Notes: generated by a model not told the origin, from the sequence alone. 64,000 nt of DNA from Methylocapsa sp. S129 (GCF_009765995.1 NZ_LMUI01000048.1:62001-126000), one strand, 5' to 3'; positions 34,971 through 44,196 are shown, counted from the stretch's first letter. Translations and numbers: made by a program.

Positions 34971-35963
34971 ATGTCCCGTTGTTCGATTTTCGCATGTCTT
35001 GTCGCGCTCAGTTTTTGCATTACGGCTGGTCCCGCTTTGGCGCTTGATTGCGCCAAGGCCGCAAGCGCGACGGAGAAAGCGATTTGCGCCAACCCCGCCG
35101 CGCTCGCTGCCGATGCGGATATGACAAAAGCTTATGGCGCGCTGCACGCCGCTCTCGACGCCAAGCAACGCACCGCTCTGCTCAAGTCGCAGGTCGAATG
35201 GATCACCAATCGCGACGGCGCCTGCTTCAACAAGGAAGGCGCCGCGCTGGCCTCTTGTCTCGCCGGCGAAAGCAACGAACGCCGGCTTTTCCTTTCAGGC
35301 GGCGCGCTGGTTGGCCCGGGATATCCCGGCAAGCTTGTTCCTGCCTTCAGGATTGAAGCGGGCGGCGTAGGCCGCACGGACGTCGATATCGAGGTTCTTC
35401 GATTCCCTGCTCCGGCCAATGCCAGCGAGCGCGCCTTCAACGCCGCCGTCGACAAATTGTCCAGTGACATTTTCCAGCCGGAAAATTCAGACGCCAAGCG
35501 CGACGATTACGCCTACTCCTGGAACATGCGCCTCGCCTACGCTTCGCCGCGCCTCATCTCCGCGCATGCCGACGGCTATGCCTCGCTGGGCGGCGCGCAT
35601 CCCAATACTTATAGCAAGGACATCAATATCGATGTCGGCGCCGGGCGCGAAGCAACCTTCGACTCATTGCTCGACAAGACCGGCGCGGAGAAGATTTTCA
35701 CCCTCTGCATGGATCAGGTCGTCGCCGACAGAAAAAGCAACGAAGGCGCCGATGGCGATCTCGACGCCGAAGGGCTGAAGAGCTTGCGCAAGGACGTCGC
35801 CGCCGCCACCGGCGTCTTGAGCACCTGGAGTTTTGGCGCGGACGCCGCCGATGTCAGCTATGACCCTTACGCAGTGGGCTCCTATGTGGAGGGCTCCTTC
35901 ACCTGCAAAATCCCCTACGCCACGTTGCGGCCCCTCGCCAAGCCGGACTTTCCGCTGCCTTGA
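34971..35963 (+). CDS. Exported LprI/DUF1311 plus DUF3298-type protein
   Basis: The 330-residue protein has a signal peptide (ACLVALSFCITAGPALA) and then a LprI-type segment (LDCAKAASATEKAICANP, ADMTKAYGALHAAL, QVEWITNRDGAC) up to about residue 105. It is followed by a DUF3298/RsiV-like domain (ISAHADGYASLGGAHPNTYSKDINID near 195-225, with EATFDSLLD). Such combinations are found in periplasmic proteins linked with lysozyme inhibition or sigma-factor control. The gene stands alone and converges on the kinase gene 5 bp away. Confidence 0.78.
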   Translation: MSRCSIFACLVALSFCITAGPALALDCAKAASATEKAICANPAALAADADMTKAYGALHAALDAKQRTALLKSQVEWITNRDGACFNKEGAALASCLAGESNERRLFLSGGALVGPGYPGKLVPAFRIEAGGVGRTDVDIEVLRFPAPANASERAFNAAVDKLSSDIFQPENSDAKRDDYAYSWNMRLAYASPRLISAHADGYASLGGAHPNTYSKDINIDVGAGREATFDSLLDKTGAEKIFTLCMDQVVADRKSNEGADGDLDAEGLKSLRKDVAAATGVLSTWSFGADAADVSYDPYAVGSYVEGSFTCKIPYATLRPLAKPDFPLP

Positions 35964-35968
35964 GCTGA

Positions 35969-38815
35969 CTATTGCGCGGCCGCGGCCTGGGCCGTCGGGA
36001 ACGCGACTTCCACCAGCGTTCCCTGTTCCTTGCGGCTTTTGATCGAAAAGCCGGCGCGGTTGGCTTCAACCAAAGCCTTGGTGAGCGGCAGGCCAAGACC
36101 GGTGCCGCCCTTTTGGCGCGCGGAGGAAATCTGCCGGAAGGGCTCGAGCGCCGTGCCAAGTTCCGCATCGCTCATGCCGATGCCGGTGTCGCGTACGCGG
36201 ATCACGGCCTGACCGGAATCGTTCATAGCAGTCGAGACGATGACCTGTCCGCCCGGCTCGTTGAACTTCACCGCATTCGACATCAGATTCAGCATGATTT
36301 GCCGCAGCGAACGTTCGTCGGCGATGACTCGCGGAAGCTTGTCGAACAGCGACAGACGCATGATGATTCTTTCCTGCGCGGCCTGCGGCTGCATCAGGGA
36401 AACGCATTCCTGGATGATTCTGTTGGCGTCGATCGCAGCGAAGTTGAAATCGAGCTTCCCCGCCTCGATCTTCGAGAGATCGAGCAGGTCATTGACCAGG
36501 CTCATCACATGCGCGCCGGACGAATGAATATCCTTGAGATATTCCTTGTAGCGATCATTGCCGATGGGGCCGAAGCGTTCGTCCATAATGACTTCGGCGA
36601 AGCCGAGGATGGCGTTGAGCGGCGTTCTGATTTCGTGACTGATCTTGGCCAGGAATTCCGATTTTAGCGCGCTGGCCTTTTCGGCCTGTCCGCGCGCCGT
36701 CTCAAGATCGCGCTCGATCGTTTTCCATTGCGTCATGTCGCGCAGCACGGCGCAGAATTTGGCGTCGGGCGACGAATTCATGCGCCCCATTGTGATGAAC
36801 AGCGGAATGGCCCGGCCATGGCGCTCCCGCCCCAGCGCGTCGCGACCGTCATTGAGAAGGCTGGCCAGACCGCTTTTCTGCAAACCGTCGAAATAGGCTT
36901 TGATCGGCGCGTGGCTTTCGGGCGAAAGCAGCGTGAGAAAATTCTCGCCTGCGACCTCTTTCTGATCGAAGCCGAACAGGGCTTCGGCCGGCCGGTTCAA
37001 GGAGAGAATCCGCCCCTGCGAATCGAGCATGACGACGCCATCCGTCGCCGTGTCGAGCACGGTCGAGAGCTCCCGCGCTTCGCTTTCGCGCGCCCGCGCA
37101 TCGAATTCCAGCGCCCGCAGCTTGGGCGCGAATTCCGCTTCGAACGAGCGGCGCAAGGCGATCAATGTCGCGGGCGCGCCATCCCATTCGATCGTCTGAA
37201 TCTGTGCGTCCGCAGCAATGGGCTCGCCATTGGCCGCCGCGAGCGACAACGCGCCGCTTTCGCTTGGCGGGCCGACTTGCTCAGGCCGACGCCCTTTGAA
37301 AATTTGAGTCAATCCAGAGCGCGCGCGAAACTGCGCCAAATCCTGATAGCCCAGCAGGTCGAGGAGCGTCTGGTTGAGATAGAGCGCCTCGCCGCCGCGT
37401 GCGACCAACGCGCCGATCGGCAGCCGATCAAGCAAGCGGCTGGCGTTGCGCGCGGCTGAATCGGGGGAAAGCGCCACCGCGCCGTCATGCGCGGCCGCGG
37501 GTGCGACAGCATTCTCTGATAGCGGCGCGGCGCCGTGCGGCGCATCGGGAGCGCCCAGATCGATCAGATCGCGGGCTTGCTCCTCCGTTGGCGGGGCAAG
37601 CTCCTCGGGCTCCTTTGTCGCGGGCTCGCTCCGATCCTTGACCTTCGCGCCAAGCGCGCGTGCGATTTCGCGGAACGCGTCGCGCTCATGCGTCGTCAAC
37701 TCGACGCTCTCGTCGTCTTCGCCGCGCCGCGCGCTCTCATCAACTGACAGAAAGTGCCGCAGGGCGCCTGGCCTGATCGGCACGACATTGGGGCTCGCCG
37801 CATAGGATGGTCCCGGCGCGCGCAGCGGCACGATGTCGGCGCTGCGCTCGGTGGAAGCCGGCGATCCGGATTCAGAACCCTCAACCGAAAGCGGCGTCTC
37901 GCTCGCCATCGGTTCGTCGGCGGTCGGGGCGGATATCGGCGCCGCTTCGATAGGCTGGTCGAGGGAAGGCGCAACCGGGGCGTCCGGGCTTTCTTCGCTG
38001 GGCTGTCGCTTCGCTTCGAACGGCGCCGTTTCGCCGGTGAACACGCCGAAACCCCGATATCCTAAAAAGCGGCGCTCCCGATCGAAGATGGGCGTCCCGG
38101 ACAAGGCGACGATGATCGCCTGACCGCCCGAATCCTGAGGGGAAACGCGCGGCCAGGGCAAATGTAACGATCCGAAGGTCGCGCGTCCCGCCAGCGCATG
38201 GGCGAATTCGCCGCTCTCATCAAGGCCGGTCCTGGCTTTCAGAGCGTCGAGCGATTCGGCGGGGCGCGGCGCCGCGTCGCTGACGGCGTCGACAAGCCCC
38301 TTTGCAGGAGCCTCAAAGCAGGAATGCTCGTTGACGCTCCACAGAAACCGTCGGGACGTGGGGCTTGAGAGTTGGCTTGCCGGCGGCGGCGCCTCCTGGA
38401 GCGGCTCGGCGCTCTCGGCCTTGTCTTGCGCGCTGGCCGGCGGCGTCGCAACGAGGAAGACCTCGCCGCGCGAATCGGCCACAGGCGCGCAAAGCAGCGC
38501 CAATTGGGTCGGCAGCCGGCCGATGTAGAAGCGCAGGAGTTCGAGTCTGGGCGGCGCGCCGGCGCTCAACGCGCCCGCCAATTGGCGCAAACGCCGCGCC
38601 CCGGCGCTCGTCCCAGCCATCGCAGCGGCGTTGATCTGCGCCAGGTTTTCGGTCCGGAAAATCGCATGGGCGGCCGGATTGGCGAAGACGATGCGCGGCG
38701 GCTCCATGGCGGCGACGAGCAAAGGGGCGCCCTCGCGCAATGGTCCGGCAAAAGACGATCGCGCGAGAAGATCGGCAATATCCGTATCCGCGGTTTTCTG
38801 ATCGATCGGGTTCAT
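35969..38815 (-). CDS. PAS-containing histidine kinase, PdhS/PleC/DivJ type
   Basis: The 948-residue cytoplasmic protein has a long acidic, Pro/Ala-rich N-terminal half with PAS-like segments, a clear PAS domain near residues 600-700 (LDTATDGVVMLDSQGRILSLNRPAEALFG), a HisKA domain (FLAKISHEIRTPLNAILGFAEVIMDERFGPIGNDRYKEYLKDIHSSG) and an ATPase domain (IMLNLMSNAVKFNEPGG, RVRDTGIGM, KGGTGLGLPL). The R-F-G-P-I-G-N-x-R-Y block is typical of PdhS, PleC and DivJ, which phosphorylate DivK and set cell polarity and division in alphaproteobacteria. PdhS is the best fit because there are no membrane helices. It ends 5 bp from the convergent gene at 34971. Confidence 0.85.
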   Translation of the reverse strand: MNPIDQKTADTDIADLLARSSFAGPLREGAPLLVAAMEPPRIVFANPAAHAIFRTENLAQINAAAMAGTSAGARRLRQLAGALSAGAPPRLELLRFYIGRLPTQLALLCAPVADSRGEVFLVATPPASAQDKAESAEPLQEAPPPASQLSSPTSRRFLWSVNEHSCFEAPAKGLVDAVSDAAPRPAESLDALKARTGLDESGEFAHALAGRATFGSLHLPWPRVSPQDSGGQAIIVALSGTPIFDRERRFLGYRGFGVFTGETAPFEAKRQPSEESPDAPVAPSLDQPIEAAPISAPTADEPMASETPLSVEGSESGSPASTERSADIVPLRAPGPSYAASPNVVPIRPGALRHFLSVDESARRGEDDESVELTTHERDAFREIARALGAKVKDRSEPATKEPEELAPPTEEQARDLIDLGAPDAPHGAAPLSENAVAPAAAHDGAVALSPDSAARNASRLLDRLPIGALVARGGEALYLNQTLLDLLGYQDLAQFRARSGLTQIFKGRRPEQVGPPSESGALSLAAANGEPIAADAQIQTIEWDGAPATLIALRRSFEAEFAPKLRALEFDARARESEARELSTVLDTATDGVVMLDSQGRILSLNRPAEALFGFDQKEVAGENFLTLLSPESHAPIKAYFDGLQKSGLASLLNDGRDALGRERHGRAIPLFITMGRMNSSPDAKFCAVLRDMTQWKTIERDLETARGQAEKASALKSEFLAKISHEIRTPLNAILGFAEVIMDERFGPIGNDRYKEYLKDIHSSGAHVMSLVNDLLDLSKIEAGKLDFNFAAIDANRIIQECVSLMQPQAAQERIIMRLSLFDKLPRVIADERSLRQIMLNLMSNAVKFNEPGGQVIVSTAMNDSGQAVIRVRDTGIGMSDAELGTALEPFRQISSARQKGGTGLGLPLTKALVEANRAGFSIKSRKEQGTLVEVAFPTAQAAAAQ

Positions 38816-38984
38816 TGGCGGTTATCGGATCCAGGAAATCGAAGCGCTACGGCAGGGCAGGCTGGTAGAATCGGGAACCTCCCCAAAGGTTCAAATGTTA
38901 CTAAAACCTTAATGCTTTCCCTTACGCTTCGTCCATGCCGCCGGGAGGTTCTCCTCACCTAAGGGTTAAAATTCTCTGGTGCGC

Positions 38985-39001
38985 TGCAATATAATATTGC
39001 A
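38985..39001. promoter_or_regulatory. Palindrome TGCAATATAATATTGCA upstream of phasin genes
   Basis: A 17-bp palindrome with a central A lies 77 bp upstream of the first phasin start and is followed at once by another TGCAAC. PhaR repressors of polyhydroxyalkanoate genes bind TGC-rich repeats of this kind in alphaproteobacteria, so this is a likely PhaR operator. No phaR gene is in the window. Confidence 0.6.
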
Positions 39002-39078
39002 ATGCAACATAAACGGGTCTATATTGGAGGCGGGTCGAAACGAGGCGCCGCATCCGGCGCGGATACGGAGGAAATGAA

Positions 39079-39444
39079 ATGGCCAACGCTCCCTATGAAA
39101 TTCCCAATGAACTGCGCGATTTTGCCGAGCGCAGCGTCGATCAGGCGCGCAAAGCCTTCGAGGGCTTTGTCACGGTCGCCCAAAAGACGGCTGGAACGGT
39201 CGATGGCGCGGCGCATGAAGCCCAGACCGGAGCCAAACATGTCGGCTCGCAGATTCTTGGCTTTGCCGAGAAGAATGTGAACGCCGCCTTCGATCTCGCC
39301 CAGAAACTGGTGCATGCGAAGGATCCCCAGGAGGCTTTCGCGCTGCAAAGCGAGTTCCTGAAGACGCAGATCGACGCATTGCAGGGTCAGGCCAAAGAAC
39401 TGGGCGCGCTGATTCAAAAGACCGCCGACCGATCGGCCAAGTAA
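39079..39444 (+). CDS. Phasin family protein, copy 1
   Basis: The 121-residue helical protein has the phasin pattern NELRDFAERSVDQARKAFEGFVTVAQK at residues 9-35 and NAAFDLAQKLVHAKDPQEAFALQSEFLKTQIDALQGQAKELG at 72-113. Phasins coat polyhydroxyalkanoate granules and control their size. The ribosome site is GGAGGAAA. A second phasin gene follows 60 bp later, and a TGC-rich palindrome upstream suggests PhaR control. Confidence 0.93.
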   Translation: MANAPYEIPNELRDFAERSVDQARKAFEGFVTVAQKTAGTVDGAAHEAQTGAKHVGSQILGFAEKNVNAAFDLAQKLVHAKDPQEAFALQSEFLKTQIDALQGQAKELGALIQKTADRSAK

Positions 39445-39504
39445 GTCTCGCTTGCGTTGAAATCTCAGAAGTCCCGCTTGAATCCAAACGAAGGATCGTT
39501 CCCC

Positions 39505-40002
39505 ATGGCCACCGCAATCAAAAAACCCGCTCCCGCCGCAGTTGCGCCCGTCGCGCAGTCGCCCGAGCCCAAAATCGAAAAAACTGTCGAAGCTTTTTCG
39601 GCGCCGATCGCCGAGATTCAGGACAATGTCCGCAAGGCCCTCGAAAAGGGTGTCGCCGACACCCGCGCCGCTTACGCCAAGGCCAAGGCGGCCGCCGAAG
39701 AGACGAGCGTCGCCTTGGAGTCGAGCCGCGCGACGGCCGCCAAGGGGGTCGTCGAATTCAACACCAAGGCGCTTGAGGCTCTGCGCACGAATGCGGAAGC
39801 CAATTTCGATTTCCTCAAGGCCCTCATCAGCGTCAAGTCGGTCTCGGAATTTGTTGCGTTGCAGGGCGAACACGCCCGCAAGCAGGCTGAGACGATCACC
39901 GCTCAGGCCAAGGAAATCGCCGCCTTGAGCCAGAAGGTTGCCGACGAATCGGCCGCGCCGATCAAGAGCCAGATCGCCAAGACCTTCAAACTGGCCGTCT
40001 GA
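39505..40002 (+). CDS. Phasin family protein, copy 2
   Basis: The 165-residue protein begins with a Lys/Ala/Pro-rich arm (MATAIKKPAPAAVAPVAQSP) and then has the helical phasin core (VRKALEKGVADTRAAYAKAKAAAEE, NFDFLKALISVKSVSEFVALQGEHARKQAE). The arm is like the nucleoid- or granule-binding tails of some phasins. I chose ATG 39505 with AAGGA upstream; the in-frame start at 39457 lacks a good ribosome site. It is followed by a strong terminator, so the two phasins form one unit. Confidence 0.92.
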   Translation: MATAIKKPAPAAVAPVAQSPEPKIEKTVEAFSAPIAEIQDNVRKALEKGVADTRAAYAKAKAAAEETSVALESSRATAAKGVVEFNTKALEALRTNAEANFDFLKALISVKSVSEFVALQGEHARKQAETITAQAKEIAALSQKVADESAAPIKSQIAKTFKLAV

Positions 40003-40054
40003 CCGACGCCTGGAATTTGGCGCCGCGCGGTTCCCTCCCCCGCGTCGCGCCGAG

Positions 40055-40086
40055 ACGCCGCCCTTTTCGGAGCGGCGTTTTTTTTT
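40055..40086 (+). terminator. Intrinsic terminator after phasin operon
   Basis: ACGCCGC pairs with GCGGCGT around a 10-base loop and is followed by nine T residues. It lies 53 bp after the second phasin stop. This is the clearest Rho-independent terminator in the window. Confidence 0.9.
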
Positions 40087-40171
40087 CTGTCCGCTCGCGG
40101 CCTCCGCGCTCGGATTCCGGGCCTTGCAATGACGCCGCTTTGTCACTAGGTTCCGCCGCGTTCCCGCCCGG

Positions 40172-40248
40172 GCCGCCATAGCTCAGTTGGTTAGAGCGCT
40201 AGATTGTGGATCTAGAGGTCCCCCGTTCAAGCCGGGGTGGCGGTACCA
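40172..40248 (+). tRNA. tRNA-His (anticodon GTG)
   Basis: The 77-base gene folds as a full cloverleaf with an encoded CCA. The anticodon stem is CTAGA/TCTAG with loop TTGTGGA, so the anticodon (40206-40208) is GTG. The T arm is CCCCG-TTCAAGC-CGGGG. The acceptor pairs GCCGCCA with TGGCGGT, giving a G1-U72 wobble, and the discriminator is A73. Most bacterial tRNA-His have G-1 opposite C73; G1-U72 with A73 is the known alphaproteobacterial form read by a divergent histidyl-tRNA synthetase. Confidence 0.96.
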
Positions 40249-40495
40249 CGCGGGATAGCCGTCGGAGTTCCGGCATTGAGGGCCGAGGCTTGCGGGCCTG
40301 TCGCTTGGTCCTGATGGGGCGATCCGCGAATACGCTCCGCCCTGCCAAATTGCGGCTGGCGCATCCCTGAAATATTTGTCACAAAACGGGCGGAGTCTCG
40401 ATTTGGATTCCCGCGCCATCCCAGTGGTCGCCGCCGCGACTGGAAGCGTTGACAAGGCCCGAATGAATGAGCGGACCTGGATTTGAGGAACGCTC

Positions 40496-41854
40496 ATGCA
40501 ATCGACCCGGCCGTGGTACACCGTTCTCTATGTGCAGGTGCTCATCGGCATCGTTCTGGGCGTCCTCTTCGGCTGGTTGCTTCCCGACCTTGCAAAGAAC
40601 GAATGGACCGAGTTTCTCGGCAAGGCCTTCGTCAAGCTGATCAAGATGGCGATCGCGCCGATCATCTTCTGCACGATCGTGTCGGGCATCTCGCATATCC
40701 AGGAAGCCAAAAGCGTCGGCCGGGTCGGCGTCAAAGCGCTGGTCTATTTTGAATTGGTCTCGACGCTCGCCCTGATCATCGGTCTGGCCGTGGGCTCCAT
40801 CTGGCAGCCCGGCGCAAACTTTCCGGTGAAGGAGCTGAGCGCCTCGGAACTCGCGCAAGTCGCCTGTTACAAGGACGCCGCTCAGAAAACGACGCCGGTC
40901 GAATACATCCTGCATATTATCCCCGACAGCGTGATCGGCGCTTTCGTCTCCAGCCCTGACCCCGGCCTTTGCAAGCCGGGCGCGCCGACGATCTTTCCGA
41001 TTGGCGACATTTTGCAGGTTCTTTTCTTCGCCGTTCTATTCGGTTTCGCTCTCATGAAACTGGGCGAGCGCGGCCATGCCTTGCGCGGGCTGATCGACGA
41101 CGGCGCGCATGCGATGTTCGCAATCATCGCGATGATCATGAAGGTCGCGCCGATCGGCGCCTTCGGGGCGATGGCCTTCACCATCGGCAAATTCGGCCCG
41201 TCGGCGCTTGGCAATCTCCTCAATCTCATCCTCACCTTCTATGTGACGTCGGCGCTGTTTGTTTTCATTTGCCTGGGCGCGATCGCGCGCGTCGCGGGTT
41301 TCTCGATCGTTCAGTTCGTCCGCTACATCAAGGATGAACTGCTGATCGTGCTGGGCACGTCCTCGTCGGAAAGCGCGCTGCCCTCGCTGATGGAAAAGCT
41401 CGAACGTCTGGGCTGTTCCAAACAGGTCGTCGGGCTGGTGGTTCCGACCGGCTATTCCTTCAATCTCGACGGCACCAATATTTACATGACCCTGGCGACC
41501 CTGTTCATTGCGCAGGCGCTGCATGTCGATCTTTCGTGGGGTCAGATGCTGACGATCCTCGTCGTCGCGATGTTGACGTCCAAGGGGGCGAGCGGCGTGA
41601 CTGGCGCCGGCTTCGTCGTGCTTGCGGGGACGCTGGCTTCGGCCGATGTGCGCCTGCTGCCCGGACTGGCGATCGTGTTTGGCATCGACAAGTTTATGAG
41701 CGAAGTTCGCGCCCTCACCAACATCGCCGGCAATGGCGTCGCCACCATCGTGGTGTCTTGGTGGGAAGGCGAGCTTGATCGCGACAAGCTGAAACAGGGT
41801 CTTGCCCGTCAGATCGATCCGGCCGATGTCGAACTGGCGGAAACAACAGGCTGA
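40496..41854 (+). CDS. dctA: C4-dicarboxylate transporter DctA
   Basis: The 452-residue carrier imports succinate, fumarate and malate with protons or sodium. It has the DAACS family signatures: KLIKMAIAPIIFCTIVSGI near residues 43-61, GTSSSESALPSLMEKLERLG near 286-305 (the serine-rich hairpin), GYSFNLDGTNIYMTLATLFIAQA near 319-341 and SKGASGVTGAGFVVLAGTLAS near 363-383. A segment at 110-170 (cysteine-containing, SSPDPGLCKPGAPTIFP) is a longer external loop than in many DctA. No dctBD regulators are adjacent. The start has TGAGGAA upstream. Confidence 0.93.
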   Translation: MQSTRPWYTVLYVQVLIGIVLGVLFGWLLPDLAKNEWTEFLGKAFVKLIKMAIAPIIFCTIVSGISHIQEAKSVGRVGVKALVYFELVSTLALIIGLAVGSIWQPGANFPVKELSASELAQVACYKDAAQKTTPVEYILHIIPDSVIGAFVSSPDPGLCKPGAPTIFPIGDILQVLFFAVLFGFALMKLGERGHALRGLIDDGAHAMFAIIAMIMKVAPIGAFGAMAFTIGKFGPSALGNLLNLILTFYVTSALFVFICLGAIARVAGFSIVQFVRYIKDELLIVLGTSSSESALPSLMEKLERLGCSKQVVGLVVPTGYSFNLDGTNIYMTLATLFIAQALHVDLSWGQMLTILVVAMLTSKGASGVTGAGFVVLAGTLASADVRLLPGLAIVFGIDKFMSEVRALTNIAGNGVATIVVSWWEGELDRDKLKQGLARQIDPADVELAETTG

Positions 41855-41913
41855 AGCCGGATCATCCGATCATTTTGCGCGCCTCTGCGGCGGCAACCGC
41901 TGCGCGCCCGGGA

Positions 41914-42618
41914 TTAAACGGTCTTGTCTGCAAACTGACAAAGGTCGGCGATGACGCAGACGCCGCATGACGGAGCGCGCGCCTTGCACGTGTAGCGTCC
42001 ATGCAGGATGAGCCAGTGATGGGCGTGGCGCATGAAGCGGGCGGGGATGATTTTGACAAGCCCCGTTTCGACTTCGAGCGGATTTCTGCCTTTGGCGATA
42101 GGAATGCGATTGGAGACGCGAAACACATGCGTGTCGACGGCGAGCGTCTCGGCGCCGAAAGCGATATTGAGCACGACATTGGCGGTCTTGCGGCCAACGC
42201 CGGGCAGCGCCTCGAGCGCCTCGCGGCTGTTAGGCGCTTGGCTGCCGTGATCGCTGATCAAGGCTCGCGACAGCGCGATCACGTTTCTGGCTTTGGTTCG
42301 GTAAAGACCGATCGTCTTGATCTTTTCGGCAAGCCCGGCCTCGCCGAGCGCCAGCATTTTTTCCGGACTATCGGCGATCGCAAATAGCGTGCGGGTCGCC
42401 TTGTTGACGCCGACATCCGTCGCCTGGGCGGAGAGAACCACCGCGACGAGCAGCGTGAAATTGTTGACATATTCAAGCTCGCCCTTGGGTTCGGGCATGG
42501 CGGCGGCGAAACGCTCGAAAATCTTCTCCACCCGCGCCGCCTGAGCGGAGCGCGAAGACGCGCCGCGTTTTTTCGCAACGCCGGCGGCCGCTAATTTTTT
42601 CAGCTTTTCTCGCTCCAC
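41914..42618 (-). CDS. nth: Endonuclease III
   Basis: Nth is a DNA glycosylase/AP lyase that removes oxidised pyrimidines in base excision repair. The 234-residue protein has the helix-hairpin-helix LPGVGRKTANVVLN with catalytic Lys144, catalytic Asp162 in AVDTHVFRVSNR, and the 4Fe-4S cysteines 211, 218, 221 and 227. An extra N-terminal Lys/Ala-rich stretch of about 25 residues precedes the usual start of the fold. It stands alone, convergent with dctA. Confidence 0.95.
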   Translation of the reverse strand: MEREKLKKLAAAGVAKKRGASSRSAQAARVEKIFERFAAAMPEPKGELEYVNNFTLLVAVVLSAQATDVGVNKATRTLFAIADSPEKMLALGEAGLAEKIKTIGLYRTKARNVIALSRALISDHGSQAPNSREALEALPGVGRKTANVVLNIAFGAETLAVDTHVFRVSNRIPIAKGRNPLEVETGLVKIIPARFMRHAHHWLILHGRYTCKARAPSCGVCVIADLCQFADKTV

Positions 42619-42690
42619 GTCCGCCTTATAATGAGCCTGCGCGGGACCGCCAAGGGCGCTCGTCAGGCGCGCTCATGAAGCGAGGACGCA

Positions 42691-43194
42691 ATGGACGATC
42701 TGTCGCGAGCCTATGAAGCGCCATTGTTCGACGCGCGGCTGAACCCGCACCGCTCGCTGGGGCCAAGCGGATTTCGCAAGCTGATGATGGCCGCCTTCGC
42801 CTTCAGCGCCGTGGTCAGCCTGCCGTTCTATCTGATGGGCGCGTGGCCGGTGGTCGGCTTCATGGGGCTCGACGTCCTGGCGCTTTACATCGCGTTTCGC
42901 GCCAATTTTCGCTCGGCCCGCGCCTATGAAGAATTGCGTCTGACGTCTCTCGAACTTTTGTTCGCGCGCGTCAGCATGCGCGGCGCGCGGCGCGAATGGC
43001 GCTTCAATCCCTCATGGGTCCGTTTCGAGCGGGTCGAGCACGAGGAGTTTGGCACGCAGCGCCTCTCGCTTGTCAGCCAGGGGCGCAGCCTTGAGGTCGG
43101 CTCTTTTCTCGGGCCCGACCAGAAAGCTGAACTGGCCTCGAAGTTCTCGCGCGCGTTAGCGCAGGCGCGGCGCGGCCCCAGGCTGTCCGATTAG
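42691..43194 (+). CDS. DUF2244 membrane protein
   Basis: The 167-residue protein has two membrane helices near residues 33-70 (LMMAAFAFSAVVSLPFYLMGAWPVVGFMGLDVLALYIAF) and a C-terminal soluble part (LRLTSLELLFARVSMRGARREWRFNPSWVRFERVEHEEFG followed by RLSLVSQGRSLEVGSFLGPDQK), the DUF2244 plan. In other alphaproteobacteria it lies near cytochrome c oxidase genes or nth; no function is established. Divergent from nth, and it ends 4 bp before the convergent Sel1 gene. Confidence 0.85.
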   Translation: MDDLSRAYEAPLFDARLNPHRSLGPSGFRKLMMAAFAFSAVVSLPFYLMGAWPVVGFMGLDVLALYIAFRANFRSARAYEELRLTSLELLFARVSMRGARREWRFNPSWVRFERVEHEEFGTQRLSLVSQGRSLEVGSFLGPDQKAELASKFSRALAQARRGPRLSD

Positions 43195-43198
43195 CGGT

Positions 43199-44191
43199 TT
43201 AGAATTCGGCCTGCCGGCGCACGGCTTGTTCGACCTTGGCCATTTGCTCGGCTGAAAGACTTGCCGTCAGGGCGTCGAGCTCGGCGTCTTGAATGCCGGC
43301 GGCTTTGGCGAAACGATGCCACGCCGCCGCCTGCACCGGGTCCTTGGGAACGCCGCGCCCGGTGGCGTAGAGATGGGCGAGACGGTTCTGGGCGATCGGA
43401 TTGTTCTTGCCGGCCGCCTTCAAAAAGAGCTTGGCGGCGCCAGCCTCGTCCTTGCCGACCCCGACGCCGTTGAACAGCATGATCGCATATTCGACCTCTC
43501 CGGCGATGATGCCGCCGTCGGCGGCGCGCTTCAGCCAACGCGCCGCCGCGGCGATATCGAGGGGCACTCCGCGTCCGTCGCGCAGCAGCACGCCATAGGA
43601 ATAAGCCCCGTCGTCGTCGCCCGCCTCCGCCGACCGGCGGAAAAAATCGGCGGCTTTGGCGAAGTCGGGCGGCGACGAGCCGTCGCCCTCGATCGCCATG
43701 ACGCCCAGATTATAGAGCGCGCCCGCATGACCTTGCGCCGCCGCTTTCTCAAACAGCGCCGCCGCTCCGGCGCGATCTTTCGTCACGCCCGGCGCGCCGG
43801 TCAGCAGCATCAGCCCAAGCGCGAACGTCGCCTGGCGGTCGCCCACGTCAGCGGCGAGGCGATACCAGCGCGCGGCTTCGGCGGGGTCGCGTTTGACGCT
43901 GACGCCGTCCTTGTAGATTTCGGCGATCAAAGTCATCGCCGGCCCGTCTTTTGGATTGGCCGCGAGGCGGTTCATCGCCTCTCTCAGCGCGGTCGCATAA
44001 TAGCCGCGCTGATAGGCGCCAAAAGCGAGATCGGGCGGGGGGCCTGACGAAGGCGCCGCTGGAGGCGCGGCGGGCGCGCCGCTCGCGGGAGGCGGCATGA
44101 CGACGCCATTCACCGAAAACTGTGCGACCGCGGGGCCAGACGCGACAAGCACGGCGAGAATGAAGCAAAGGCGAAAGCGCTGCCGCGACAT
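43199..44191 (-). CDS. Exported Sel1-repeat protein
   Basis: The 330-residue protein has a signal peptide (LCFILAVLVASGPAVA), a Pro/Ala linker and then about six Sel1/TPR-like repeats, seen as A-A-x-W-Y-x-x-A-A-x-x-G-x-x-x-A units (AARWYRLAADVGDRQATFALGLML, ALFEKAAAQGHAGALYNLGVM, FFRRSAEAGDDDGAYSYGVLL, WLKRAADGGIIAGEVEYAIML, LFLKAAGKNNPIAQNRLAHLY). Such proteins scaffold periplasmic or envelope complexes. I chose ATG 44191, which lies 5 bp after the ThiE-like gene, suggesting an operon. Confidence 0.9.
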   Translation of the reverse strand: MSRQRFRLCFILAVLVASGPAVAQFSVNGVVMPPPASGAPAAPPAAPSSGPPPDLAFGAYQRGYYATALREAMNRLAANPKDGPAMTLIAEIYKDGVSVKRDPAEAARWYRLAADVGDRQATFALGLMLLTGAPGVTKDRAGAAALFEKAAAQGHAGALYNLGVMAIEGDGSSPPDFAKAADFFRRSAEAGDDDGAYSYGVLLRDGRGVPLDIAAAARWLKRAADGGIIAGEVEYAIMLFNGVGVGKDEAGAAKLFLKAAGKNNPIAQNRLAHLYATGRGVPKDPVQAAAWHRFAKAAGIQDAELDALTASLSAEQMAKVEQAVRRQAEF

Positions 44192-44196
44192 GAAAG

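Noticed and set aside
40172-40300. tRNA-His as an integration site
   Set aside because: The DNA after the tRNA leads within 250 bp to an ordinary dctA gene; no integrase and no repeat of the tRNA 3-prime end were seen.
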